Shown: piece by piece, positions 11,427-22,452 of the stretch
Layout: every line of letters starts with the position of its first letter
Numbering within the stretch: position 1 is the first letter of the stretch
Assembly (NCBI RefSeq): GCF_000003815.2
Contig: NC_049979.1
Location: forward strand, 2,222,385 to 2,286,384
Direction: 5' to 3'
Source: Branchiostoma floridae
Lineage: Eukaryota; Chordata; Leptocardii; Amphioxiformes; Branchiostomatidae
Length of the DNA: 64,000 nt
Notes under the pieces: generated by a model
The model's database searches: none
What the model saw: only the letters and a program-made list of their open reading frames with translations
What the model was told of the DNA's origin: nothing
Position numbers and translations under genes: made by a program

Positions 11427-14400
11427 ATGCTGCGGAAACTGATGGTGCTCACTTTGGTGATGTTCATCGCCATCCGCGGGGCGGCCGGCCAATGTGAGTA
11501 CATTTTATTTATTTCTAATTATTTCATTTCAGCTTCGTCAGATTAGATTTTTTATCACTGAAATACGGAAATACTATTACTAATGTTATATCTGGACACT
11601 AGAGAAACAGGATTGACATATCACTTCAATCCATTTTCACCACCGATTATTTCAGTCTGGTAAAAATGACCACAAACAGTGACTTTATTTTTTTTTACAA
11701 TACATCCAGAAGAATAAAGCAATCTTTTATGTAACGTCACATGTATTTACCTATATTTTGCATTGTAAATTAAAACATACGATTTGGAGAAGGTCCCCTA
11801 GGTTAGTGTGCCTGATACCGGATCTTGATGTCAAACATTGGTTAGAAAAACCTTCCATACGGGTGTTCGGGACCCGTCTATAATGCATTTTGTTGCCCAG
11901 GCTCAATCGAATGATTCGAACGCGAAAATTCGAATGCCAAATTCGAACGTTCGAAGCGATGTTGTCACAATTTGTGTTCGAAGCCACAGAATTCTTTCAA
12001 CTTCTGGTGCGTTCAAATTAGCATATGGATATCTAAGCATGAAAGTTCATCTGTGTTGGTAGAATATATTATAGAAAATGTGCTAACACTTTACTTCCAA
12101 TACTGAATTAAACTATAGGGACTTTATATCCCTCTAAATTTCCGGTCAATCTCTGTCGACCTTGTTCACAGAATGACCCTTTCTATCTCCAGCAGTGACG
12201 TCAGGAACACACCACTTTTGCAAGACGGGGTCATATGTATCAGAAAATCTATGTCGCCCCCCGTCTCTGTTGAGTGGGAGCCGGTGGGCTCTGGTGTATA
12301 CTGTTGTAATGCATATGGACATCTACTTCACACCACATATAACTTCTGAACATTTATTATTTCGCATTTCGAAACCGCAGCTTGCTCGGCCGACATCGTG
12401 TTCGTTGTCGACGAATCTTCCAGCATATCGAGCTCTTGGTTCGACGTCGCCAAACAGTTCATGAGCGACTTCCTCGACTGCTTCGTAAACATTCATGATA
12501 TCTGGGTGAGCCTGCAATTCTTTAAGCTGCACCCTCACTGCACTTGCGTCACGCTTGCGTCACTGCGGGGTTGAAAAGATACTCAACGAATACCGGAGAT
12601 AAAGACCGAATTTTCCTTTTTGTGTATTTTGTCGTATTCGCACCTTTCGCACCTCTAGTATCATTGGCATTGATGCTAATTCCACCTTCAAAATCATCTA
12701 CGTCCGTTGATAATGACTGAAACGTTCCTGAGATATTTCATTTGTATCCCTTCGGCGTAACAAACCAGTTTCGCAGGCATGCGGTGAGGCCTGCCTTCTG
12801 TTGTGCCCAAGATTACAATCTGCAATCTGCTTCTTACATATATTTTCACCCGAAAACATAACGTTAGCCTTCATTGGAAAAATAAACCCGGCTAAAGGTG
12901 GGGTCACACTTGCGTATATATTCAAGTCCGTTTTAGGTGCGTATGAAGCTCTTAGTCTCTACCAGGCTCCACAGGTCGCGGGGAAAATAGTACAAATTGG
13001 ACAAATATAGATACATAACATGACAGATGAGTTAGCTGACCGAGAAGTATGGTTAGCGACCAAGCTAACTCTTCTGACTTGTTACCTGTTTACGTTTGTC
13101 CAATTTCTATTATTTTTCTAACGACCTATGGGGCCTGGTGGAGGCAAATACTCCAATGCGCGCCTCGTACGGACTTAAATATACACGCAGGTGTGACCCC
13201 ACCTTAATCTTCTTTTCGCATTGCTAGGTTGGAGTTATTCCCTACCACTGCGTACCGCGGACGTACTTTTCTTTGAGTCAACCTTCAGACCCATCTATTT
13301 TCGACGGGTTGCTGAAGGCAGGAGGCCTGAGCCGAATCGGTCTGGCTATTCGCTACACGCAGGCTACGGTACGACAAGACATTTCTGGAATCATGTGTAT
13401 CTCTGCCTTTTCCGAAAAGGTTGAAATAGTCATCTTCTATTGAAGTGGAGAATACGTTTTTGATGATCATCTTTTGTCTATTTATTAATGCCTGGCCATG
13501 CATGCCGTTTGGTCAGATAACAACTGGGTGGATACCTACTCTTATATCACCTTTGCCACTAGAACGGCGCTCTCTCCACGCTCTCTCTGCGACCTTAAAT
13601 TTGACAGATTGCTAAACGAATTGTACAGAAAAGAAACGAATTTCTTTACTCCTTGTGTGCTTTGTTGTCTTCTCACTGACAGTCATACTTGTACGTTTTT
13701 CTATGATATACCTCTAGTAGTGTAAAAGCGAAGGCTACACATATCCTATTTAGGTCGTAGCGCGATGGCCGTGTAGTGGAAAGGGGGCCTTGTCGATACT
13801 GAAGTGTGTGGGGTACTTATCTTCCATGGCTATTGCTCCAATGATCTCACCCTCCACTGAGAACCTTTCAGCGCAACGCTAGGTTTTCTTTCAAAGAGAC
13901 AGGTTTTCTTCAAACTCACATTGCTATATTGTTCAATTACCAAAGTCCTTCTTCAGCAACAGTTTATTTCCCCGGACAGCCAAATTATGGAGCTCTCTCG
14001 ACGACAACTGTTTCCCTCCTGTCTACAACTTATCAGCCTTTAAAACGAATGTTCATCCTATCCACTTGAACAAATTCTTAGTTCATCGCCTTAAAGTGGT
14101 CTAATAAAGTTGCTCTGAACAATATGATTAATCCCGTTTAAAACAAATGGACGGAACCGACAGTGTCATGTCCATCCGTCCGACTATTTGTCACGCAGCA
14201 ACGCGTCGGTCGGAGTTTACGTCCTAGTTCCATATCAACCACGCATGCTGCCACTTCTATCCAAACGGATGTTACTTACCCCGATGCTGTGACCATGCGA
14301 AACTACTGCGTTATGATGTATTCATCACATTTACTTATAGTTTGTTTTTTGTTTGTTTGTTTAGTCCCATTTCCGTGACGGGGTCCCTCGTGCAGCGATA

Positions 14401-14436
14401 ATCCTGACAGATGGACAAAGCGAAGGTCCAACGAAG
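11427..14436 (+). CDS. Secreted VWA-domain cassette A (4 coding exons, 3' truncated)
   Basis: Exons: 11427-11493 (acceptor for the leader at 11408-11409), 12381-12505, 13228-13368 and 14365-14436. The phases are 1, 0, 0 and 0, the same as in cassette B. Exon 1 encodes a signal peptide (RKLMVLTLVMFIAIRGAAGQ). Exon 2 begins the VWA domain with CSADIVFVVDESSSIS, holding the MIDAS DxSxS; exon 3 has VGVIPYHCVPRTYF and GGLSRIGLAIR; exon 4 has FRDGVPRAAIILTDG with the third MIDAS aspartate. The proline-rich linker of B exon 1 is missing. No exon for the last VWA strand (a GIQLYAV-like segment) or for VWC domains is found before cassette B; exons could hide in the N gaps. No stop or frameshift breaks these exons, so this is either a truncated copy or an alternative 5' cassette for the gene downstream. 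Confidence 0.7.
12896..13204. mobile_element. Harbinger-like MITE (309 bp, TAA target duplication)
   Basis: Ends aggtggggtcacactt and the inverse at the right, flanked by TAA on both sides (12893-12895, 13205-13207). The interior is palindromic, with agtccgt / acggact and aattggacaaa / tttgtccaatt on the two arms. A second copy lies at 61895-62171. The 3-bp TWA target site is typical of PIF/Harbinger elements; no transposase is present. Confidence 0.75.
13553..13791. mobile_element. MITE, family 3, copy 1
   Basis: Shares tctctctgcgacct, aattgta.agaaaa, cacacttgta-like and atatgatatacc segments with 31507-31747 and ends in an inverted cactagacggcg-type terminus. It lies in intron 3 of cassette A. 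Confidence 0.6.
13943..14110 (+). mobile_element. Non-LTR retrotransposon 3' tail fragment (family 2)
   Basis: A 53-codon frame encodes SNSLFPRTAKLWSSLDDN...AFKTNV before a stop at 14102-14104, then AATAAAG. The LFPRTAKLWNSL pattern is the common C-terminal signature of jockey/CR1-type reverse transcriptase ORFs. A decayed relative is at 34640-34870. Confidence 0.65.
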
Positions 14437-15119
14437 GTACAAAACACTTCTCAATAACAATGTTTTCTGTGACAAAGCAACACCAGACGTTTTCGGCCGT
14501 CTATCTTTTCTACAAACGCCTTAAGGTTTCAATGATCAGTGAAAAGACATAGCCTTTTCGAAGCATGGCATATGTTCCATGAAACATCATTTAGACCAGA
14601 AACAATAGGCAGTGAATGTGCACATTTTAGAGACGTTCAAACTTTGGAATGATGATTTACTTTAATAAAACTTAGCCCTGAAACGTACAAACTGAAACTA
14701 CAATGTGTTAGAAACTCTGGCAGCGACTTTGTAAGCATATATCTCATCCCATTTTACATAGCCTTTTGTACAGAATATCAGGTCCCTCCATTTGTTGTGA
14801 AGTAACAAAAGTTACCACACGTTGAGTCTTGTACATTTCTTAAGACATGGGTTATCTCAATATATATATAGAGTGATGAAATGTGATGAAATAATACAAT
14901 CAATCAGCTAATTAGTAAATCAATCAATCAATCAATCAATCAATCAGACATACCTATTTGCTGTAGACATCTCTCCAGGATGTTCTATCATCGGCGCAGG
15001 GTCTCCAGTTGGTTGTGGTGTCCTTTAGCTCTCTGATTGTCTAGAAGATCCTTCCATCTCCCGTCCTCTAGTTTAGGGAGCCTCCAGATTAGGTCCCGTT
15101 TGATCGCCTCCCGGAGATA
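14437..15119. other. No gene; SSR and possible LINE debris
   Basis: Contains an (AATC)n microsatellite at 14915-14945. The minus strand at about 14985-15116 reads LREAIKRDLIWRLPKLEDG and may be a degraded retrotransposon tail. The fifth VWA exon expected for cassette A was looked for here and not found. Confidence 0.4.
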
Positions 15120-15250
15120 CTGTAAATGCATTTAAGTTCGCGGGGATTTAATTTCGCGGTTGCGGGAAAAAGGACTTTTCGCGGTAGTTTTAATTTCGCG
15201 GTAACACGTTAGACTGCATAAGGCCACTGCAAGTAAACTTTATGGATGAC
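15120..15250. mobile_element. Truncated 'ctgtaaatg...cgcgg' MITE
   Basis: Begins ctgtaaatgcatttaagttc and continues gcggggatttaatttcgcgg, matching the left half of the complete element at 59800-60006. The right terminus is missing. Confidence 0.65.
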
Positions 15251-15717
15251 ATCCTCTGCAGACTGCAAAAATAGTGCGATAGGGCGAAGAGAAAAAACAA
15301 GATGGGTGAAAAAAACAAACAAGATGGCTACATTTTCAAAAATAGGCACCACAAAGTTGTGATGACTGTTCTAAAAAGAATTAAAGGGACAAAACATGGT
15401 ATCAGAGCCAACAAGGCATTTATTCCTGCATTTAAGACATGTACTGATGTGGTAAAAGTGACACTAGTGTGGTAGACTGGCATCACCAACAAAGTTAGTA
15501 ACCACACTTATAGCTTCCATATTGGTGTCACTTTTACAAATATCCAATAAGTTTCATTTGTACAACTACAGTCCTGGGTACCTCGCAAGTGTCACATCTA
15601 CAAGAACAATTATTAGGCTACAACACAATATATTTGCTCATTTTGGTACTTTATCGTCATGTTGACCATCCCTACAGAAGAAAAAAATTCTTGTTTTCTT
15701 TTTCTGAAATCAGGCGA

Positions 15718-18700
15718 AAATTATAATAATAACTTATAACTTGGTTTATTTCATCGCACCAACATTACAATACAATTACAATCTAAGATATGAGTGGACA
15801 TCTCGCAGCCGTAGGCTGAATTGCATGTAAGCCACTATGTTAAAACAATTTGCTCCATCAATGAATACATTAAAAAGGTTAAGACAATAGATTCTAATAT
15901 AAATATACATGTAATGCAATATGTACAAAGACCGGCTATTTGAGCACATGTTCGTTCAAGAGATTGGTTAGGTATGGTATTGGGCTTGTTTTGAAGCGCT
16001 TAGTGCGCACTGGCATGTAGTCGAGCTTATTTCCATTTCTTGTCTCCCTACCACTAACATCACCTCTTGACTGTGGTAGCCAGTCCCTGTAGAGGTCCGA
16101 GGTGAGGACATTCCTGGCGAATTTTACACAAAGCTCGACCCTGCGTTCCTCCAGTGTTTGCAGTTGGAGAACTTCACACGCTAAAGCGTAGGTAGAAAAC
16201 TTCCTGCCCAGGATTATTCTGGTAGCCCGTCGCTGGATGCGTTCGATCTGATCACGTTGCTTTATTGTCAAGCCCGGATGCCAGAGTGGCGCGGCGTACT
16301 CCAGCACAGGGCGGACGTAACATGTATATACCGTTACGAGGTCTTCGGTTGGTAAGTCGAATTGACACAGTCTGCATAGAATGTGCAGCCTCTGGTTTCC
16401 CTTCTTGGATGTTTCTGTGACGTGAGTGTCCCACCTCAAGTCGTCTTGAAATGTAACTCCAAGACACTTGGCTACCTTGACAACTGTTAACTGGTGGCCG
16501 TTGATGTTGAGAACTGGAGGTGGTGGTGGGATGCGGGAAATACAGATTACCATGGCTTTGCATTTGCCCGGATTGAGCTTCATGCTGTTGTCCTCAGTCC
16601 AACCTGAAAGATGGTCCAGATCGTCCTGTATGTTGGGTGGTTGGGACAGCAGTCGCGACTCAACAAGGTTGAGATCGTCTACAAATGCCCAAGACGGAGA
16701 AGCTACAATGCTGGGTAGTTCGTTAACATGGGCTATGAAGACAATTGGTCCGAGCTTTGTGCCTTGAGCCAAGCCACACGTAAGACGCTTTGTGTGGGAC
16801 AACGCCCCCCGGTATCTCGTTCTCTGAGTCCGTCCTTCATGGAAGCTGGCGATCCACGGAATTACTTCCGGCCGAACACCGATCTCAAGTAGATGCCTCA
16901 TTGCCACTGTGTGGTCAACAAGGTCAAACGCCTTGCTGAAGTCAGTTAAAACCCATGTGCTGCAGGTCCCCTGCTTATCCGCGGTTCTGTACAGTTGATT
17001 TGCCAGATTAACTAAGCAATGAGTGGTTGAACGTCCCTTCAAACATCCAAACTGGCTAGTTGATATAGACCTGTTTATGTCCTGTAGAACCCAGGAAACG
17101 ATGAAGTCCTCACAAACCTTCGCGAGGAGTGAGGTCAGGGAAACGGGTCGGAGTTGATCTATACTGGGTGGGCGGGTCTTGGGTAGAGGTACTACGACCG
17201 CTTCTTTCCACTGTTGTGGTACTACTCCCTCACGCAGCGAAGTGTTGAATATGTCAGTAAGGGGTGTAGATATTTCGTAGGCAAACTCTCGTATCACTTT
17301 GCCCGTTATTCCATCTGGGCCCGGCGATTTTGTCGTCTTAACTCTCAGCAGTTTGTGGTACACCTCCCACGGTTGTACGGTGGGAGGAGGGCGGGAAGGG
17401 AGGAATGCCGGGAGTTTGGACAGGTCCAGAGGGGGGAGCGACGTTGTGATGTCTGAAAACCTCGTGTTGATGATGTTTGCTATGTCGACGTTGTTTTCTG
17501 GGTCAACACCATCGACTGGTACCATCATGTCCTTTCTTTGAGTGCCTGTCAGAACTTTCAGTTCTTTGAACCAAGCGCGTGGGTTTTCTCTTTTCAACTT
17601 CTGAATTCTAGTACTGTAGAACAGTTTTCTTGCTCTCTTAATCGCTGTCTGGATCTTGTTACGGAGTGTTCGCCATACCACCCAGTTCTGTGCCTGAAAC
17701 GCACGCTGTCGGGACTTGATCGCAGACTTGATCTTCGGGGACATCCACGGCTTGTCTTGTACGTGGGTTCTGATGGTCTTGTACGGAAAGTAGGTTTCTA
17801 TTGCCTGATTTAAAGCTACATAGAGAGCGGAGGTTTTTCTTTGTGTTCCCTGTGCGCTCAACACCTCTTCCCAATGGTGTGTCGTAATCCACTGGCCGAA
17901 GGATCGGATGTTAGAGTCCTTCATTGGTCGTATCCTTCTCTTTGTGGTCTTGTTCACGACAGCCTGGTGTTTGGGATGGAGTAAAACAATGCTGTGATCG
18001 CTGCGCCCCAAGGGCGAGGTTACAGTGGGCGGGTGATAGAAAACATTCAAGTTTGTGATAATGAGGTCAAGAATAGCCTCGGATCGGGTTGGAACATTAA
18101 CAATCTGTTGTAGACCATTGCCAGAGCACAACCCTCTCACATCAACATGGTTAAAATCACCCATTATCAAATAACCTGCATTATCATATCTGGTTCTTAG
18201 ATCATCTACCGTATCTAACAGGTGTTGCCTTAAAGCGCCTTCACAAGAAGATTGTGGCGGTGAATATACAACACACACGATGATAGAGGAAATCTTTCTA
18301 GGTAAACGTTTTGGTCGTAACATCAGCCACATACATTCCAGTTCGTCTGGGACAATGATTGTTGTGATTTGTTGTGCAGCTATATCATCACTTACATACA
18401 GAGCGATACCACCACCACGTCTGTTTTCTCTAGATTTCACAAATACATTGTACCCATCTACCGCCCAATAGTCTGGGGGAGAGTCACTACTAAACCAGGT
18501 TTCAGACACTGCAGCTACCTGGACATTTTCACTTAACAACACAGAATGAAACTCATCCAACTTGTTTGCCAAAGAACGAGCGTTACATAACATTACAGAT
18601 GGTACACCGATTTGGCGTGGACTACCTGATTTAGTTTTAGAGTTCTGAATGTTCGCAGATGGTTGAAGCGGTACTACCTGTCTTGGTCTGTTCATGACGC

Positions 18701-19300
18701 TCGCCGCTGTAGCTGTACAAGAAAGTCTGTTGTCGATGGGCAGAGCAACGGGACAGTTTGTCGATCGGAATGCACTTTGGTATGCTCTAGGTATGTGCGT
18801 AGGGGCGTGGTCAGCAGGTAGTCTTCTTGATGTCGCTGGGTTCGTTTCATCCAGTACAGGTTGAAATTCTCCGGCTGTTTTACATATGTGTGGATGGAGC
18901 GGGTTTAAGCCGGGACTGAATGATCCATATTTGCATCTCAATGGTCTATTCCCAGTTACTGTAGGGATCCTTCTTATAAAATGCTTACCAGCTTTCGTCC
19001 CTCTTGGTCTGTTTCCTTGTTTCCAGAGTCCGAGGTTGAGAAGTTGGTTCTTGATTTCAGGACTGATCGGGGCAGATGTCTTCTTCAAACGCCACAAGTA
19101 ATCCAAGGAGTACTGGAAAACAGCTCGTGACCGGGAAGCCATTGTGTTTGCCGGGATGGTGTCCAAGTGTTATAAAAAAACGGTCCAAACTTGAAGAAAT
19201 CGGGTCCAAACTTGCTCGGAAAGGTTCTGCACGGTCGCCGGAAACATTCATACATACAAGTTCCCACATACATAGACTAAAATCATAAAAACTTTGAGTA
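15718..19300 (-). mobile_element. Full-length CR1/L2-like non-LTR retrotransposon
   Basis: The minus-strand element holds one long intact ORF (15936-19166), a 3' UTR of about 200 bases and a short TTATTATTATAA tail near 15720, the kind of short-repeat 3' end used by CR1/L2 elements instead of a long poly(A). The 5' boundary is uncertain, between about 19170 and 19350. It is inserted between the truncated cassette A and cassette B. Confidence 0.85.
15936..19166 (-). CDS. Endonuclease-reverse transcriptase ORF of the retrotransposon
   Basis: 1076 codons without a break. Residues 1 to about 190 are a basic, Ser/Pro-rich leader of unknown role. Residues 192-400 form the apurinic-type endonuclease, with NARSLANKLDEF, SETWF, LIMGDFNHVD and GRSDHSIVLL, so the catalytic Glu, Asp/Asn and Ser-Asp-His positions are present. 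The reverse transcriptase follows, with KSPGPDGITGKVI, LRPVSLTSLLAK, WVLTDFSKAFDLVDH (motif A) and WAFVDDLNLV (motif C, FVDD in place of YADD/FADD). The C-terminus has an LEYAAPLWHP segment and the ERIQRRATRIIL tail. The element is expected to copy its RNA into the genome by target-primed reverse transcription. No separate zinc-knuckle ORF is visible. All key motifs are kept, so recent activity is plausible. Confidence 0.9.
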   Translation of the reverse strand: MDTIPANTMASRSRAVFQYSLDYLWRLKKTSAPISPEIKNQLLNLGLWKQGNRPRGTKAGKHFIRRIPTVTGNRPLRCKYGSFSPGLNPLHPHICKTAGEFQPVLDETNPATSRRLPADHAPTHIPRAYQSAFRSTNCPVALPIDNRLSCTATAASVMNRPRQVVPLQPSANIQNSKTKSGSPRQIGVPSVMLCNARSLANKLDEFHSVLLSENVQVAAVSETWFSSDSPPDYWAVDGYNVFVKSRENRRGGGIALYVSDDIAAQQITTIIVPDELECMWLMLRPKRLPRKISSIIVCVVYSPPQSSCEGALRQHLLDTVDDLRTRYDNAGYLIMGDFNHVDVRGLCSGNGLQQIVNVPTRSEAILDLIITNLNVFYHPPTVTSPLGRSDHSIVLLHPKHQAVVNKTTKRRIRPMKDSNIRSFGQWITTHHWEEVLSAQGTQRKTSALYVALNQAIETYFPYKTIRTHVQDKPWMSPKIKSAIKSRQRAFQAQNWVVWRTLRNKIQTAIKRARKLFYSTRIQKLKRENPRAWFKELKVLTGTQRKDMMVPVDGVDPENNVDIANIINTRFSDITTSLPPLDLSKLPAFLPSRPPPTVQPWEVYHKLLRVKTTKSPGPDGITGKVIREFAYEISTPLTDIFNTSLREGVVPQQWKEAVVVPLPKTRPPSIDQLRPVSLTSLLAKVCEDFIVSWVLQDINRSISTSQFGCLKGRSTTHCLVNLANQLYRTADKQGTCSTWVLTDFSKAFDLVDHTVAMRHLLEIGVRPEVIPWIASFHEGRTQRTRYRGALSHTKRLTCGLAQGTKLGPIVFIAHVNELPSIVASPSWAFVDDLNLVESRLLSQPPNIQDDLDHLSGWTEDNSMKLNPGKCKAMVICISRIPPPPPVLNINGHQLTVVKVAKCLGVTFQDDLRWDTHVTETSKKGNQRLHILCRLCQFDLPTEDLVTVYTCYVRPVLEYAAPLWHPGLTIKQRDQIERIQRRATRIILGRKFSTYALACEVLQLQTLEERRVELCVKFARNVLTSDLYRDWLPQSRGDVSGRETRNGNKLDYMPVRTKRFKTSPIPYLTNLLNEHVLK

Positions 19301-20440
19301 TTGCACACATAGTTAATGGAGCGGGTTTCGTGTGTGGCAGCCCCTATAAGCGCCACCTAGCTGAAAAAGTTTTTTTGACATATTACCTAGAATTCCAGTC
19401 GCCTTACATGCGATCTGATCTCTGTGAAAGGACTTATTGTAACGAGGAAGCCACCCACCTCAGACATTGTGTAATACAGGCCGCCAGTGACTTCACCCTC
19501 ATGGTGCTTATTAAAATTTCCAATGAAATGCGAAAATCCTGGTGACGGTACCACGTGCCTGAATTTAAATAAAAGAAACTCAACATATATCGTATAAGTC
19601 CACAACAGGCACCGCATTCCTAGACTGCAGGTAGTATCCAAGTAAATNNNNNNNNNNNNNNNNNNNNNNNNNNNNNNNNNNNNNNNNNNNNNNNNNNNNN
19701 NNNNNNNNNNNNNNNNNNNNNNNNNNNNNNNNNNNNNNNNNNNNNNNAGGGAACAAATGCGATACTTAATTTGCATTTTGATCGGTCCACCATCTTGGAT
19801 GCCCACAGTCTCGTACCCAGGACACTGCGTGACACTAGCAATCTAATCTGGACAAGAGAGGAGAGAATACAGGTTTTTCATTGACGTCATACTAATTATA
19901 ATTTGAATACTCCGACGACCATTTTGACTGGTACTTGAGTTAAGCAGTAGCATCTTCGTGTTGCTAACAGACGTACACTGTAATCCAACATGGGGCAGAT
20001 GACGTTAAATGAAAAGTCTGTATAGCTGGGTTCCAATTTATCAATAATTCACCGCTTCGTTAGCAAGCAGAAAATGCGTCTATCATGTTTCAGAAATTGT
20101 TGGGGAGAGTTTCGGCGATTTTTAGCAGGGCAGCCCGATTTTTTTCGGCCCTTCTAACTTTGTTGCCCCTTTATTTGAAAATTGGCCCCTTCCAACAACC
20201 TTCCAACTGGTGTAATCTAAATAATAATAATAATAATTGGTGTAATCTAAGTGATGGCAATGGGTTTTGTTAATTTCTACGTGAGTCATGAAGTGATGTT
20301 GCGATTTTCAAAAGATTCTCTTGGCCCCTCTAACATATCATGCATATCTGGCCCGTCCTTGAAGATTTGTCCACCTCACAATCTTTTCAAAATGGAATGA
20401 TCTAAGTTAATCAATCACATTGTTACCTGACAATATCTAT
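19301..20440. other. Intergenic with assembly gap; no gene
   Basis: Contains 100 N at 19648-19747 and short simple repeats near 20220 ((AAT)n between two ggtgtaatctaa copies). No coding pattern is recognised. The round gap length suggests an arbitrary scaffold gap. Confidence 0.5.
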
Positions 20441-20445
20441 TAATT

Positions 20446-20625
20446 ACCTCCATGAAATGTCATGGAATGGAGGTTATATTTTCTGTTATGTGTCTCTGTC
20501 TGTGTAGATGATTACTCAAGAACGGCTGGATGGATTGGTTTCATACTTGTTGTGTTGGCGGGGTGTGATGAAAGCTCGAATCGATGAGATTTTGGGAGCC
20601 GTATCTGTCGTTATGATCGATGTAA
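20446..20625 (-). repeat. Fragment of the ctccatg-hairpin repeat family (inverted)
   Basis: Begins with the hairpin-like ttacctccatgaaatgtcat, followed by a gtctctgtctgtg tract and acggctggatggattggttt, the reverse complement of the 3' part of the 1.05-kb repeats at 5.4-7.6 kb. Confidence 0.7.
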
Positions 20626-21510
20626 TGATATCAGAAATCACCCCTATATTTGAGATATATTGGTACAGGCATCGTGCTTTATGTGTTTGTTAATGGGCTT
20701 AGCTCCAAGCAGATGGTGAGGTGACAGCTGTTTGGGGAACCCCGAGTTTTTTTAATATGATAATTAGTTTTATTTATGTCTGCTTAGGATATCATGGAGA
20801 TGTGAAGCGTAAGTATAATTGTAAGAAGTTGAGGTACATTTAACGATAATGCTTAACAGGTATGGATGTCTCACATACTGTACTGCTGATTTGAGTGACA
20901 TGGTGATTAAAATGCCATTAGGTCCTCTCATCTGGGTTCGGTGTCAGAAGTTTTATGGGCGAAACAGATGTTCTGATTTTGTTACGATAAGGGACAGTTG
21001 TTAGTTGTCACTTTCGTAGCCAATGGTACTTGTTTTTTAGCAGACGGGGTTGGCGCCAAGTATTCATCTTACAGTTGGTGTAGGGCTGTCAGAGGAAAGT
21101 GTGCATCTCGTTTTTGTACCGTGTGAACAGCTGATGTTATGACATATTTATGGAAAATCAAATCACCATCTGACTAAAGTTGGCTACATCCCTTCTTCTT
21201 TCTGAGTTTCCCAACTTCCTCCCACCACACAGCTCTGAGGCACATAGTCGAACCTCAATAATGCTGACAACCTTAGACATTTTAAATGCCAAACATCAAG
21301 CGTAAGGAACACCACGCTACCATATGCCGTCGACCTCTTAAACGCACATTACACAATTAAGTGTCACATTTTGATAATTACTAATCGGATGGACATCCTC
21401 TGTGTCATTAAATAAATACACCACTTCTTTCCCATAACATTTATATTATATAACCATTACTCTCAAATACAACCGACTATAAACATACATACCATCCACA
21501 AAAAAGCAAT
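20626..21510. other. Intergenic, nothing recognised
   Basis: Only short ORFs and AT-rich sequence. A fragment catggaggtatgaggtcccc at 21520-21539 is the start of another 1.05-kb-family repeat in inverse orientation. Confidence 0.5.
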
Positions 21511-21588
21511 AAATATTTCATGGAGGTATGAGGTCCCCGAACTCTAGTTCAAAGATACTTTGCGTTTGGGACTGCATCTCCCAGTTCC

Positions 21589-21733
21589 ATTGCACTGTGA
21601 ACCTATAACACCTAGCTCCAGTGCACTGTGAACCTGTAACACCTAGCTCCAGTGCAATGTGAACCTGTAACACCTCAAGTGCAATGTGAACCTGTAACAC
21701 CTAGCTCCAGTGCAATGTGAACCTGTAACTGTT
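21589..21733. repeat. 31-bp tandem repeat, about 5 units
   Basis: The unit is gcaatgtgaacctgtaacac plus ctagctccagt. Five units are visible, the fourth lacking an internal segment. Confidence 0.85.
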
Positions 21734-21830
21734 ACCCCACTTTCAACAGTTCTCAGTCACATTCATACAGCAGACGGACCACGCAAGCACGACCAAAAGC
21801 AGCACAGATTCGGGAGCGATGTTGTATTGT

Positions 21831-22233
21831 TCACATCATGATGTCAGTGTATCGTGCGCATGCGCGCCGTACCAAACCATTCTCCACAAGGGGTGTTTCC
21901 ACATTCCAGCAGCAAAATGTACATTGAAAGTTCACAATCGCCATGCAAAAGGCCATGCCTACACTAGTTAGCAGATATCCCATCTTACTTTCGTTCAAAC
22001 AGACCTGAATTTGTGAAGATTTCTTTAGCTGCCAGCCGAAACATTTCATTTGTAGGTCCCCCATTGTCGACCGTAATTTTTCTTCTCCAATGAAACAAAC
22101 CTGCAGATTTGCAGTTCTGATACTGTCGCTCAGGACACGCCAAACATTGTCCCTTTGGACATAGATTTTGTTTCGCCTTTCTTGATGTTCTTCTTATGCA
22201 GGTCTGTGACGCTTTTCTCCGTACACATAACAT
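21831..22233 (-). pseudogene. Decayed HECT-domain (E3 ligase-like) fragment
   Basis: One minus-strand frame reads KITVDNGGPTNEMFRLAAKE then IFTNSGLFERK-stop; a second frame continues MGYLLTSVGMAFCMAIVN. Together they match the N-lobe pattern of HECT domains (D-x-GGPxREFFxLLxxEI...GLF...YLxxGxxxAxxIVxG). The switch of frame at about 21990 and the absence of the catalytic C-lobe cysteine region indicate a relic. An upstream Cys-rich segment (CPKGQCLACPERQYQNC) may be a zinc-ribbon remnant. Multicopy HECT fragments can be carried by transposons (inference). Confidence 0.4.
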
Positions 22234-22452
22234 TTTTCATCTTTTAAAACTGGTCTATGGGCACATCAAACATACTTGTTTGATGGCGTTGTGGCACAGC
22301 TTGGCCACATCTGGTTTTCTCTGGCCAAGCTGTGCAGGGATTTGCAGTCTACAGCTGTCCTTGTCGTCATGGGTAACGTAGCACCAAAGACAAGGGCTAG
22401 ATCCCGTGGTGGAAACTTTTCCAGCATCTGTATCCATGGTTTAACATGGTGG

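Larger units (their letters stand above)
8976..14436 (+). repeat. Segmental duplication, left copy (cassette A)
   Basis: Blocks of this segment match the right copy at about 27118-36028 in the same order and orientation at an offset near 18.2 kb. Matches include tacctctc...ttatcgat (8982/27127), the gcgagcaaa.catatccac block (9287/27505), cattcatcttgcgaacatcg (10510/28080), the promoter block (10870/28630), and coding exons 1-4 (11427/29674, 12381/33974, 13228/35175, 14365/35954). Introns between the anchors differ by insertions. The left copy lacks everything downstream of coding exon 4. Confidence 0.8.
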
